Assembly (NCBI GenBank): GCA_964035545.1
Contig: OZ037767.1
Coordinates: forward strand, 22,075,628-22,139,627
Length of the DNA: 64,000 nucleotides
Direction: 5' to 3'
Source: Bugula neritina
Lineage: Eukaryota; Bryozoa; Gymnolaemata; Cheilostomatida; Bugulidae
Below the pieces are notes generated by a model that saw only the letters and a program-made list of their open reading frames with translations, searched no databases and had not been told where the DNA came from. Positions 12,618 through 22,692 of this stretch are shown one piece after another. How positions within the stretch are numbered: the stretch's first letter is position 1; each line of letters starts with the position of its first letter. The translations under genes were made by a program, and so were the position numbers.

Positions 12618-15374
12618 ATGGCACAGCGTTTCACAGATGTCAGCTTTTCAGAAACTATTTTTGAGCAAGAACACCTGTACACCTGCATTGTGTGCTTTGA
12701 GGACAAGGACCTGAGACAGCTGCCTTGTGGACACATCGAGTGTGCTTCATGTATAGGTGGGGCTGTATTGATATTCTTCTTGTGCATCAGCAAATACTAT
12801 GAAGAAACATAAGCATTGGCTATGGCGCTACACACTACCAAGCATACATGTATATATATTTTTATAAACTAGCAAATAGATTGCACTATAATACACCCTA
12901 TCAGTTAAAGTTTTAACCTTAGGGCAATTTTTATGTATATGCATTGCTACAATTTAAACACCTTTTGGCATAGTTCCTAGCAAATAAATTATGCACAGAG
13001 GTGGAACTTATATAAAGTTGACACAGACAGCTTGCTTTTGTTAAAGCAACTGCTGCTTTCAACTTAATACCGCTGTTGGAGTGTGCAACGTAAAAATATT
13101 ATTAAGATGGCTGATTATTTATCATTTGATCTCTATTGCAGGTCGACGACTTCTTGAAGCAGAGCAATCAAGGAATGCCTTTGTCTGCAGTTTATGTGGC
13201 AGGCAATGCCCTGGCAGCAGTAGCAGCAGCTTTCCTCCTGCCAGGTCTGCTATGCAAGCCAATCAGCAAGTGTATGCCAGGAGACAGAAGCAGCACAGTG
13301 GTAAGGCAACTTCAGTCCCAAAATTATCGAATATTAGAAAAGTGATGAATTACTGCTTCGAAAAATATTTGTCCTTGTCTTAAACTGCAGATTTGGGTTT
13401 AATGAGGTTCCTAGAATATTAAATTATTTCCAATTCAATACAATCAAGTATCACATTAACCTGGGGGTCATCTCAGTCATTAGTAGTTGCATTATCTATT
13501 ATAAAAAACATAATGCAAATTCTCATCTTATTACTGTGTTATTATTCAGCAACTTTTGTTAGAAAGTAGCTTTTCCCTAGACATCACGTCATTACACATC
13601 TAAATAATATTATGAGCATTCTAAGTGAAACTGACTTTCAATTATACAAAGCAAGTAAATTGTCCAATACAAAATAGAATGAATAGCAAGGGATTATTTA
13701 GTAGTAAAGTTAACAATAAATACATCATCATGAAACTTAACAAATGTTTTAGCAATTGCCATGATCTTAATGATTTCACATTGAACAATATGATTCAGCC
13801 CTTATTAAATAGAACTGTTATTCCAATTTCTCATACATTTAGGACAATATTCTGTATAAAAATTGTATGGTAATATAAAAGAAATACTTTTTCCTTGACT
13901 TAACATACTTTTATAAAATTTAGAAATTTAGTTTTAAAAATGACACACACAATACATTGCATGCACATTTTTACAAACACAAAGCTTTTTTATATTTGTA
14001 AAATTATTTTAAACTGTTATGGCAGCTACAACAAAAAAACACTACCGAGGTATTACTATTTTGGTAAAATAATTGTTCTCAATGGGGTTTGAACCCGATA
14101 CCTCCAGATTGCAAGTAGTTGAGCTAATCATTGCATCACTGGCACTACTGGGTAGACGCCATTCTACATCCCACCCAGTTCTCAAAAACTTCACTGGCCT
14201 CTCTACTACTCCATCAGTTTTCAGGCTCCCCTGGCCACTCAGCTTCCTTGGAGTACTACTGTACTTCACTAAAGGTCGAAATAGCCCCCAATGAGATTCG
14301 CACCCAAGACCTCTGGCTTGCAAGCAAGCATGCTAACCATTACACCACAAGGAATTATGAGTAAATGCAACTACAATTTCGTTAACAAAGCTACATGAAT
14401 TTTTATGTCACATCTCATTGTTACTCTAATGTATTGCAACAAAAAAGTAAAAATGCTTACATTCGTATATGTTCAAAAGGCTGTTATCAATCAGAATGTT
14501 CATAATATTATTTAGATGTGTAATGGCGTGATGCCTAGGAAAAAGCTACTTTCTAATAAAAGTTGCTGAATAATAACACAGTGATAAGATGAGAATTTGC
14601 ATTATGTTTTTTAAAGTAATATTGAATTGATCAAATTTACATTTAAACCATATACTGAACATTTATATTGTTTATAGAGCAGTTTGAAGAAGAACTTTAG
14701 GTTATCTTGTTTATTCACAGATGATCGGGGTGATGACTCAGTCGAGCAATTGACTCGTGATTATGAAAGAGATGCTAGAGAGCTCTTTAGTAAGCACAGC
14801 AGAAGAGTAGAAAAAATTCAAGTAGGTTGCACAAACATACTCAATGTTGTACAAATAAGTAGGCTGTGCAGTGTACTCTGTTCATTTACTCCTGGTGTGA
14901 GACATCTAAAACTACAAGATTACTGAGAATAAGTTTTGAGAGTTTGTAAAAGCTACTAGGGCTTTTCTTAAATCTTTGATTTTGAGGTGATGAAAATGCA
15001 TCTTACAGTTTATTTTTCAAAGGCAACTATAATATATTTTTAAACTAAAGGAGCGGTTTTAGAAACTTATGCTTTCATTTAAGCAGACATAAAATAATTT
15101 GAAGTCTACCAGTCATAAAGTCCAAATAGTAATTTTAAGCATTTAGAAACAAAATAAACTTTATACATTAAATTTATTCACAAGAAGTAAGATTATTTTG
15201 CAGGATGAAAGTGAACGCCAAAGGGCTCAAGAGCATATGGATGTGGTTTGGCAGGGAATTGAGTTTGCGTTTAAGAAACTGTGGGAATGGGTGAAAGTGA
15301 AAGCAACTGAGTGGATTCTTGGACGAATTGGTTCTATTGCCAGTTGGATTGGGAAACTGTTCCTTACTGAATAA
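12618..15374 (+). CDS. RING gene B: small C3HC4 RING protein with Trp-rich amphipathic C-terminus (189 aa)
   Basis: Exons 12618-12756, 13142-13300, 14721-14821 and 15204-15374 have the same phases (1, 1, 0) as genes A, C and D. Ligands are CIVC and CGHIECASC in exon 1 and CSLC in exon 2. Exon 2 then becomes serine- and arginine-rich. Exon 3 encodes a charged helix (DYERDARELFSKHSRRVEKI) matching copy D closely. Exon 4 ends in the clearest version of the family tail, with FAFKKLWEWV, TEWILGRIGSI and SWIGKLF: tryptophans at roughly helical spacing with basic residues between them. The likely role is a membrane-associated E3 ligase. The stop codon overlaps an AATAAA (15370-15375). Intron 2 contains a foldback element with a nested SINE. 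Promoter and TATA box are unusually recognisable. Confidence 0.83.
13503..14612. mobile_element. 1.1-kb foldback element with 120-bp inverted arms
   Basis: The arms at 13503-13622 and 14493-14612 are near-identical inverted copies with only scattered substitutions. Both include, for example, GCAAATTCTCATCTTAT and its complement, and both end in AAAAAACATAATGC. The 870-bp interior has no transposase frame and contains a dimeric tRNA-like SINE. It lies in intron 2 of RING gene B. I did not find a convincing target duplication, so the outer limits may be off by a few bases. Confidence 0.75.
14078..14352 (-). repeat. Dimeric tRNA-derived SINE-like element
   Basis: On the minus strand two tRNA-like modules flank a GC-richer body. 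Module 1 (about 14352-14290) starts GTGGTGTAATGGTTAGCATG (box A-like) and has GGGTGCGAATCTC (box B-like). Module 2 (about 14150-14078) has GATTAGCTCA and the near-perfect box B GGTTCAAACCC. The body between them is purine-rich. A module-1-like copy alone occurs at 54706-54775. The dimeric structure and higher GC than surrounding intron support a SINE rather than functional tRNA genes. Confidence 0.6.
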
Positions 15375-16568
15375 ATATTTTTCCTCCGAAGTAGTTTGAC
15401 ATTCAAGTGTAATAGTGGCAAAATTCTTTTAGTCCAAGTTTTTTAATGTTCTTAGTAAGTTTTTGTTTTTTATGCGAGAACCTAACGCTTTTTACTAATT
15501 TTTTAATCATGAACACAAGTTGTTTTCAATCTGTCCATTACTTCACTTAGATTATTTACTCCTAAACAACTCTTTTTGTTACTGCTATTTTACTACTCAT
15601 CCATGCATAACGGAGAACTACATATATCTTCTGAGAGTTGCCTCTGTTCTGTTTCTCAGCTTGACACTAGCTCTTTGTAATTTTACTTTTCAAAAATATT
15701 CCAACAGAAATGCTAATATACTTGAAGCCTCGTTGCATAATTTTCTTCTAAATTTTTGTGATTTATACAAGTTTCTTTTCAATTTAAAATTATGCAAACA
15801 AAACTAGATCAACTTTTTGCACCTAATCAATTTTAATAAATCAGGCGCTAAATCCAAAGATTCAAATAATCTATTATTTAGTTTAGATTGACTTTTTGTT
15901 CTATTGTGAGTAATAATTAAGGAACCAGCCAATAATAAACTTATAGATTAACTGCAATAGCTCCATGCAGAGACAAACGAATATATTTCTAATATTACTA
16001 ATTATCAGACTCACAATACTTGGAAGGTAAAAGGCCAAGTGCTTAAAACGAAATCTCAAAATTACTAATTAAAAATAAACGACACTCAGTGCCGCAGGTT
16101 GACTTAGAGAATGTGGAACTATGCTGAAATATAAAATATATAATACAGCATACAACGTAGCATATAATACAGCATATTGTATAACACCGCTAATAACATA
16201 AAAAGCTTCAAATAGCATGAAATGGAAAAATTTATGTAATAAATAACAGACACCCACACACATACCATATAAATATTAATTTTAGCATAAATATGATTTA
16301 ACATAGCATATAGCCTAAATAAAAGAGCAATAACATGTGTGCGTGCATGTGTGTGAGTGTACTAAAAGGAAACTTACAAGATGTCATCATTGGAAACTGT
16401 GAAGTTGGAAAATCCAGACAGTTAGAAAATTCAAACTAGGTAACAGCAATCACTTTGCTCATCAAGTTCAACTACACATTGCATCATGGACTGCTCCTTA
16501 GATGTTGTTAATGTCTAAGCTGAGTTACTTATAATTTGACAAAGTAAATCACTATCTCTTTAACTACC
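15375..16568. other. Spacer between RING genes B and C
   Basis: About 1.2 kb of AT-rich DNA. It contains the short 3' flank of gene B and, at its far end, the putative gene C promoter with an inverted ISRE-like element at 16363-16374 and a GAAACTG at 16393. A GT-rich patch lies at 16335-16360. No coding exon is supportable. Confidence 0.45.
16363..16374 (-). promoter_or_regulatory. Inverted ISRE-like element upstream of RING gene C
   Basis: TAAAAGGAAACT on the plus strand reads AGTTTCCTTTTA on the minus strand, the same AGTTTCNNTTTA form as upstream of A, B and PEX6. It lies about 195-205 bp before the gene C ATG. A second GAAACTG half-site follows at 16393-16399. Functional assignment is by analogy only. 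Confidence 0.4.
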
Positions 16569-19083
16569 ATGGCATACAAAGAAGCCAATAATCTATCCTT
16601 TGCCAAAGTCATATTTGACGAAGAAGATATCCATGTTTGTGAAGTCTGTTATGAAGAGGAGAACCTGAAGAAGCTGCCATGTGGTCACCTTGAGTGCAAG
16701 ACATGCATTGGTAAGTAGCAACCTATGCTTTATATATTTTTCATTTGATATAGTAAAAGTCGGTAAAATACTGTTAGTTGAAGGGTTGAAACTTATGCTT
16801 AAAATTCTAAACAGAGTCATCCATACTAATCTGTAATTACAAAAATTCTAAAATAAACACGGTTGTCAATTAGGTTATCATAATTTAATAGCAGTAAGGC
16901 TCATCTATCTTCTAAAAAATCTTTTGAAGCAGTCAGCTATATTCTATATAAACTTAATTCTGATAGACACCATATCATATTGATGATTAGTTTTTTCTCA
17001 AATACTTAGTTGTATTTGTTTAATTTTGGACTAACATTTAGGTAGTTTGTGATAAAAACATTTACATACTCAAACCTCAAACCAGCAACATGCAGCAATT
17101 ATTTTGAGTAAATTGTTAATACTTGATTGTAACTTTATAATAGATAGACGCATTGCGACAGCAAAGAGGCAGCACAAGCCATTTAAATGCACAACCTGCC
17201 TAACAACGATATCTGGAGAGTCCAGCAACAGCTTTCCCACAGCTTACCATGCTCTGGATGAGAACAGGTCTTTATATAAGAAAAGAGCTGAATATGCTAG
17301 CAGTAAGTCATAAACCTCTCTCACTATACATGAATGTTGCTACATTTTCTGATACAGTGCTCCTGTATAGCTAATAAATCTCTTTCTCACGAGATTCTCA
17401 CGAGAAGGGCTTGGCTCCCCATTTTTGACTAAGATACCATTGAAAATCTATGATATAAAATTTTTCAAATCAATTTCCAATTTTGAGTAAGTAATGCTGC
17501 CATTTTTGTGGAAGCTTTCTCCTGTATAAACGATAAGGAAGAAGATGGAATGTGTTGCTGAGGTACTTTCATGTGCAGATTAAAGGTCAAATGCAATAAT
17601 GTGTATAAATTGACAAGTTTATATTACATGGCCAGATGTCATTTAATGAGGTATATGTTTATAAACACAGCCCTAGAAACAAAAAGGCTGAATTTAGTAG
17701 GTCATTGAGGTAAATTTGTCCTTCTGCTATGTCACAGATTAAGGTTTCAGGACCTGTTAGCTCAGTGAGATATGGAAGGAGCATTGTATAAAATAACACA
17801 GTAGATATCTGGATGCCAATACTATACCGTCTAGTTATATAACAGCTTATAACCAGTAAGAATAGTTGTCTCTATAACATCAATGCTTCTGATTAAAAAG
17901 AGGTTTTAATATGATGAAGAAACTTGACAGCTATTTAGTAAAACTAATTTATTTATGGTGGCTTGACTTTATGCTTCCATCTTGAATTTTAAAGATATCA
18001 ATATTCAGAAGATTAAGCATTGCATGCATACCAATCAGATGATTACTGAGAAACACTATAGATTTATATTATAAATTGTTTATAGGGATAGATATATTTG
18101 TTTATTATAGGGGTGAATAATTTGTTTATAGGGGTGGATATATTTGTTTATAGGTCGGAATATATTTGTTTATAGGGGTGGATAAATTTGTTTATAGGTG
18201 AGAATATATTTGTTTATAGGGGTGGATAAATTTGTTTATAGGGGTGGATAAATTTGTTTATAGGAGTGGATAAATTTGTTTATAGGTGGGAATATAGATG
18301 AAGAAGAAAGAGAGTCTTATGAAGTAATTGTAATGGACTTTGAAGAAGATGTTCAAAGTTTGCATGATAAGTACAAAATGAGAATGGAAAAGATTCAAGT
18401 AAGAAACATAATTTATTTTTAAATGTATTATGCGATAACAAACAGGTTTATGCAAATCCAAGCATATTGCTATTCAAAGCAATGCAAGCTCTGTAGCCCT
18501 AAAACAAGTTCTCTTGTACCAAGTACAACTTTTGCAGTCAGAAGTACATCATAAATTTAGTAAGCACACAAACCTGCAGGCATCAGTATATAATATTTTT
18601 TTAAACAGTATGCAATTGTACTATTTCCTGAGGAAATATTATTATTAATAAATACAGTATATAATTTGTCATTACACAAGTATTTAAAAGCTGCCGGTCT
18701 ATATCTATTAAAGTGCTGATCTAGGTCATGAGTGTGAGCCCATCAGGGCCATCAGTAATGTCAGAAAAAGCATCCAATCACGATTACTCTTATATCACAG
18801 TAAACTAGTCTTCACCCTATCCGAAAAACTTGCCATCAGAAATTTTCGCAGAGATTATATGGACATGAAAGCAATCATGTTAGTACAATATGCAATTATA
18901 TACTTGTCTCAGAGTGCAGAAGGAAGAAGGAGAGCTCAAGGGTTCATTAGATCAATGATGTCTAAACTGAACTATGCCCTAATGAAGCTGAGAGACTGGG
19001 TAACCAATGCCGTTAAATGGACCTTCAACTGGATAAGTGGGAGAATCAGCAGCTTCATGAGCTGGATGAGCAGTTTTATCTGA
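16569..19083 (+). CDS. RING gene C: small C3HC4 RING protein with Trp-rich C-terminus (194 aa)
   Basis: Exons 16569-16710, 17144-17302, 18286-18398 and 18913-19083, phases 1, 1, 0, give 194 aa. Zinc ligands are CEVC, CGHLECKTC and, after intron 1, CTTC, all intact. Exon 3 is an acidic coiled coil (DFEEDVQSLHDKYKMRMEKI). Exon 4 carries YALMKLRDWV, KWTFNWISGRI and SFMSWMSSF. The exon 3 acceptor is the last of about ten TTTATAG|G sites in a 22-bp minisatellite; the site one unit upstream would run into a stop. An alternative acceptor 12 nt downstream (18297) stays in frame, so two isoforms differing by four residues are possible. The exon 4 acceptor at 18912 is preferred from alignment with copy B, but one 6 nt downstream is also in frame. 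A SINE-like repeat ends about 55 bp before exon 4. Poly(A) signals lie at 19336 and near 19428. Confidence 0.8.
18075..18297. repeat. 22-bp minisatellite made of repeated 3' splice-site sequence
   Basis: About ten imperfect copies of TTTGTTTATAGGGGTGGATAAA. Each contains a T-rich tract ending in TATAG|G, i.e. a potential 3' splice acceptor. The final unit supplies the acceptor and first codons of exon 3 of RING gene C. Units are 22 bp, not a multiple of three. Confidence 0.85.
18718..18860 (+). repeat. Diverged SINE-like repeat, copy 2, in intron 3 of RING gene C
   Basis: The core GCATCCAATCACGATTACTC (18771 onward), followed by CTTGCCATCAGAAATTTTCGCAGAG, aligns with the SINE cores at 1069 and 28456. 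The sequence before it (AGTGTGAGCCCATCAGGG) could be a degraded tRNA-like head. More diverged than copies 1 and 3. Confidence 0.5.
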
Positions 19084-19835
19084 AGTTGAAGTAAATTTAG
19101 TTACATACACATGCTATGTTGTGAGACATTAAATTCCGTGACATAATGGTACCAAGTGCTGCAAAAGTGGTAACATGCTAGAGCATGTGTCACTTCAAAA
19201 ACTTTGTGACTCAAATTATTGCTGCTATAAAATTTATCAATTTCATTTTTATACAATTTCAAGTACACGGAAGCATTGGTTCATCAGTGTGTCATTAAAA
19301 TGCTATTAAATATTGTTACATTTAATGCTTTTCTAAATAAAACTCATATTTTGTAACACCATATAGTAGAGAACTGTATTTGGTTAGTTGTGCCATACTG
19401 TCAACACCAGTTTTATTGTTATATAAATGTCAATAAAAACATGTACTTTCTCGGATCAATTATGACTGTTGATAATTATAGATTCTCTGTTATATGGCGT
19501 AGTTTACTTGGTTGGTTTAAACCAAGATAATTTTGTAATAGTCTTATTCCTGGTTGCTTACAATTCGCTATTGCTAAGTATACCTTTATCCTGACCAGTA
19601 TATGACCATAGACATGATGAAGTAGATGCCCAGCTGTGTCCTACAATGATCTGAATAGAATTTGGGACTAGTTGTTAGTTTATTCAGTATTTATGTGAGG
19701 CTAACTTACTGATAGTAATACTTTAGGCAATGTGTATTTCCTAATATATGTAGCACCTTTTTAATATTCCTTATTCAATTGAATCAGCAGAAAATTGTAT
19801 TATATTACATTAAAAACGTAGCTTCATGTTTCTGC

Positions 19836-19923
19836 GAGTGTTCGAGTGTGTTGTGTGTGTGTTGTGTGTGTGTGTGTGTTTGTGTCTGTGAGTGTATGAG
19901 TGTATGTGTGTGTGTATGTGAGT

Positions 19924-19958
<35 letters not shown>

Positions 19959-20113
19959 CTGCGTGTGTTGTCTGTGTGTCTTGTCTGTGTGAGTGTGCGA
20001 GTGTGCGAGTGTGTGTGTGTGCTGTGTGTGTGCGTGTGTGTGTGTGTGGTGTGTGTGTGTGTGCGAGTGTGTGCGAGTGTGCGAGTGTGCGGGTGTGTGC
20101 GAGTGTGTGCGTG

Positions 20114-20152
<39 letters not shown>

Positions 20153-20166
20153 TGTGTGTGTGTGTA
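19836..20166. repeat. TG/CA-rich microsatellite
   Basis: About 330 bp of TG dinucleotides interrupted by TGCG, TGAG and TGCTG variants. Long alternating purine-pyrimidine tracts of this kind can adopt Z-DNA. It lies 0.75 kb upstream of gene D and immediately precedes a palindrome. Confidence 0.95.
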
Positions 20167-20182
20167 TAGCTATGTGTGTTGT

Positions 20183-20230
20183 CTGGTTGGTTATTTTCAG
20201 CAAGTGCACTTGCTAAAAATAACCAACCAG
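20183..20230. repeat. 48-bp near-perfect palindrome
   Basis: The 24-bp arm CTGGTTGGTTATTTTCAGCA... (20183-20206) is followed directly by its complement, ending TAACCAACCAG at 20230. There is one mismatch and no loop. It could extrude as a cruciform. It abuts the TG tract. It could be a minimal foldback remnant; no function is assigned. Confidence 0.85.
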
Positions 20231-20593
20231 AGCTTTATAAAAGAATATCTGCAATAACACCGAAACAAGAACAACCACTTTTGATTATTCTTCTGCAGTC
20301 AAAAACAATAGTATCTTTATTTTTAGCTCTAGGGGAAAACTATGGCGTGCTCTTGCAACAATGTTTATTTCCACTTGGTCTATATGTTTAACTTTGTTTG
20401 GCACTTAGAATTTAGAAAAGAAACTACTTTTAAATTGACTGAGAATAATGCATCACACTCCAACCATAAACTAGATTTTGAGCTATTAGCAAAAAAGTCT
20501 CCATCCATGTGCTTATTTGTACTGCTTGATTAGCTAATAGAACAGGCAGTTTATCTGAGGGAATGACACACTGGATTTACAAAGGTATTATAG

Positions 20594-20848
20594 CGGTTTC
20601 ACTATTTCAAGGTCAAGCAAGCACATACTATATTATCATGTAACAAGAGCAAGTTAATATCATAGCAACTTCAGTTTCATTTGATCAGGTCAGGCAGTTT
20701 CACTATGTTTGGCAGTTTCATTGGTTCAGAGATTTTATACTCTATTAGTGTCACAGTAGCTATTATCTTTAGTTACGTTTGATAAGAGCTAGCAGTTTCA
20801 TTATAGTAGAGATTTATACTTGCAGGAAAGTGAGCAGTTTCTTTTTGA
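20594..20848 (+). promoter_or_regulatory. Cluster of CAGTTTC (ISRE half-site-like) motifs upstream of RING gene D
   Basis: Within 255 bp there are five CAGTTTC motifs (20672, 20695, 20713, 20793, 20835) plus the related CGGTTTCACTATTTC (20594). The last one, AGTTTCTTTTTG (20836-20847), matches the element seen near genes A, B, C and PEX6 except for the final base. A GGAAAGTGAG (20825) adds another IRF-like GAAA. The cluster ends about 65 bp before the gene D ATG at 20913. Regulatory function is inferred from density and position. Confidence 0.5.
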
Positions 20849-20912
20849 TTAAACCTTTAAGCTTTCAGTTTAGCTAAGTCAAATAGGCTGAAGAGAAGAT
20901 TCTACCTTCAAA

Positions 20913-22692
20913 ATGGCAGAAAGAGCAACAGTTCAACGACTTTGCAGGTTATCGACAGTAATACTTGAAAAAGAAAAAGTGTACACTTGTTGCCAGTGTT
21001 ATGAAGACAACGATAGTCTAAGACTGCTGTCATGTGGTCACATATTGTGTCAATCTTGTATTAGTAAGTTCTAAACTACTGTAATAGATTACAGCTACAG
21101 CTCTATCTAACTTTTATAGGGCATTTAAATTGCTTCACAGTCTGAAGGGATGCTTTTTGCGATAGATTTGTGCTTGCTGTTTTCATAAACTTATGGTTAT
21201 GGTTTCCAAACACTGAATGAAAAATTCATTCCTATATCTAATGCAAAGTTTAGAAACGCAGCAGCACATGAGATTTTAGCTAAAATCAATCTATTAATAA
21301 AATTAAGCAAAAGCCTAAGTTTTTAGGGATACAAAATGCTGGCTAAGATTGATACCAATTGTTAAATTGTTAGGGTGTGAAATTTAGAAAGTAGTTGTAG
21401 CATAAGATTTCCTTCATCAACAATTTAAAATGATTGGTATTGTTTTACCTCTCATATTGAAGGTGTTTTTCTTGGCTTGGAGTGAGTCCACCAAAGTATA
21501 TGTAGATATTAAAAACCTCAATAAAAGTTTGAACAGGGTGATGTCCTATAGTGATCAATCATTCGTTTTATTTCAGACAAGTTTTAACATTTACCAATTA
21601 ATGTAATTGATTTGTAAGTGAATGCAATTTTAGAGGAGGGATATATTCGAGCATGCACGAGGTCTATCAACCTTCTGTGTCCTGAATGCCAAGATGTAAT
21701 ATACGAAGCACCAGAGGATGGGGATGTTGATTACTCAAATAATCCTCTTCTTGATTCGCTTCCACCTGCTGAAAAATTCATTGAATCAAACCAAAAGGTT
21801 CATAAAAAGAGGGGTGGATTTCTTAGTGGTAAGAAATCAGCCTTATTATATGAATATTATTTTTGGACTAGTTTGTTGCTGAAGACAAATAGCCAGTAAT
21901 TATTGGGTGGTTGAATTAACATTTAGTCTTTATAATCTATAATTAGTTGAGTACAGTAAGCAATAGAAGCAAATAATGTTATTCTTTGCTCTGTTACATT
22001 CTATCCTAGCCATCTGTTTAGTTTTATTTTGAAATATAATTTTTGGAAAAAAATTTCAAATTTAGGCTTTTTTATAAATTTATCTTCTTAAATTTTTACT
22101 TTTAGCTTGTCATAAAACGAATCACTTACTATGTAGGTACCCGTATTTATTTACTGGGAATTGGGATATTGTATTAAATATCTAATATACGCATGTGTGT
22201 ATAATTGGTAAAGGTTGGAGACAACCAAGTAAAGGAGACACGTATAAAAGTGTGGCCATGGATTTTCAAAAGGATGTAACTGAATTGTTCAGCAAACACG
22301 AGAAACGTTTAGAAAAAACACTGGTAAGACCATTTTTGCAGTGCAGAATAGTTTAACCACTAAGTTCCTTTCAAATTCTATTGTTACGTGATATTGCAAC
22401 TTTTAGTAGTGTAACTCTATTCATGTTTTTTAACTTCATCTGATTTTATCATACCTTTTCAAAGAGATTTGCTATTTAAATACTACATTCTGATTGTTAA
22501 AATAGTTGAAGCCGTTGTGTGTTTTAGGATCCTGATGTACGAGTAGCCTCAAAGAAGCGCCTGGATCTTCTCAAGAGAGAAATACAGTTTGGTTTCGTCA
22601 AAATATTTCAATGGATAGACGGAAACCACCCATGGATAGGAGATCGAATGGAGACGTTCAATGAGTGGATTAGCAGGCTTTTTCAGCAGTAA
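20913..22692 (+). CDS. RING gene D: small C3HC4 RING protein with amphipathic C-terminus (206 aa)
   Basis: Exons 20913-21063, 21634-21828, 22214-22323 and 22528-22692, phases 1, 1, 0, encode 206 aa, the longest copy. Ligands: CCQC, CGHILCQSC, then CPEC in exon 2. Exon 2 carries an extra acidic insert (about APEDGDVDYSNN) before a proline-containing segment. Exon 3 (DFQKDVTELFSKHEKRLEK) closely resembles copy B. The tail has FGFVKIFQWI, HPWIGDRM and FNEWISRLF. It is the last of the four tandem copies and has the shortest introns. AATAAA lies at 22853. RING ligase activity and membrane association are inferred. The gene model is strong because exon borders and phases match the three sisters. 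Confidence 0.82.

Larger units (their letters stand above)
19084..20912. other. Spacer between RING genes C and D
   Basis: Contains the 3' UTR of gene C with poly(A) signals, a long TG-rich microsatellite (19836-20166), a 48-bp palindrome (20183-20230), and a CAGTTTC-rich presumed promoter of gene D (20594-20848). Open frames across the TG tract are artefacts of the dinucleotide repeat. Confidence 0.55.

Noticed and set aside
14290-14352. Functional tRNA gene
   Set aside because: Box A and box B are present, but the arms do not form a proper cloverleaf and the sequence continues into a SINE body. The same reasoning applies to 54706-54775.
14042-14364. Overlapping frames on both strands near 14.1-14.3 kb
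   Set aside because: They are translations of a tRNA-derived SINE; no gene context, and the region is intronic to RING gene B.
15204-15374. C-terminal tails as secreted antimicrobial peptides
   Set aside because: The Trp/Lys-rich tails look like such peptides, but they are fused to an intracellular RING without a signal peptide, so membrane attachment fits better.
15520-15807. 95-aa plus-strand frame after RING gene B
   Set aside because: Phe/Leu/Tyr-rich translation of T-rich DNA with no conserved features and no RING-family exon.
19779-20257. Cys/Val-rich and His/Thr-rich frames across the TG tract
   Set aside because: Pure products of TG/CA dinucleotide repetition.
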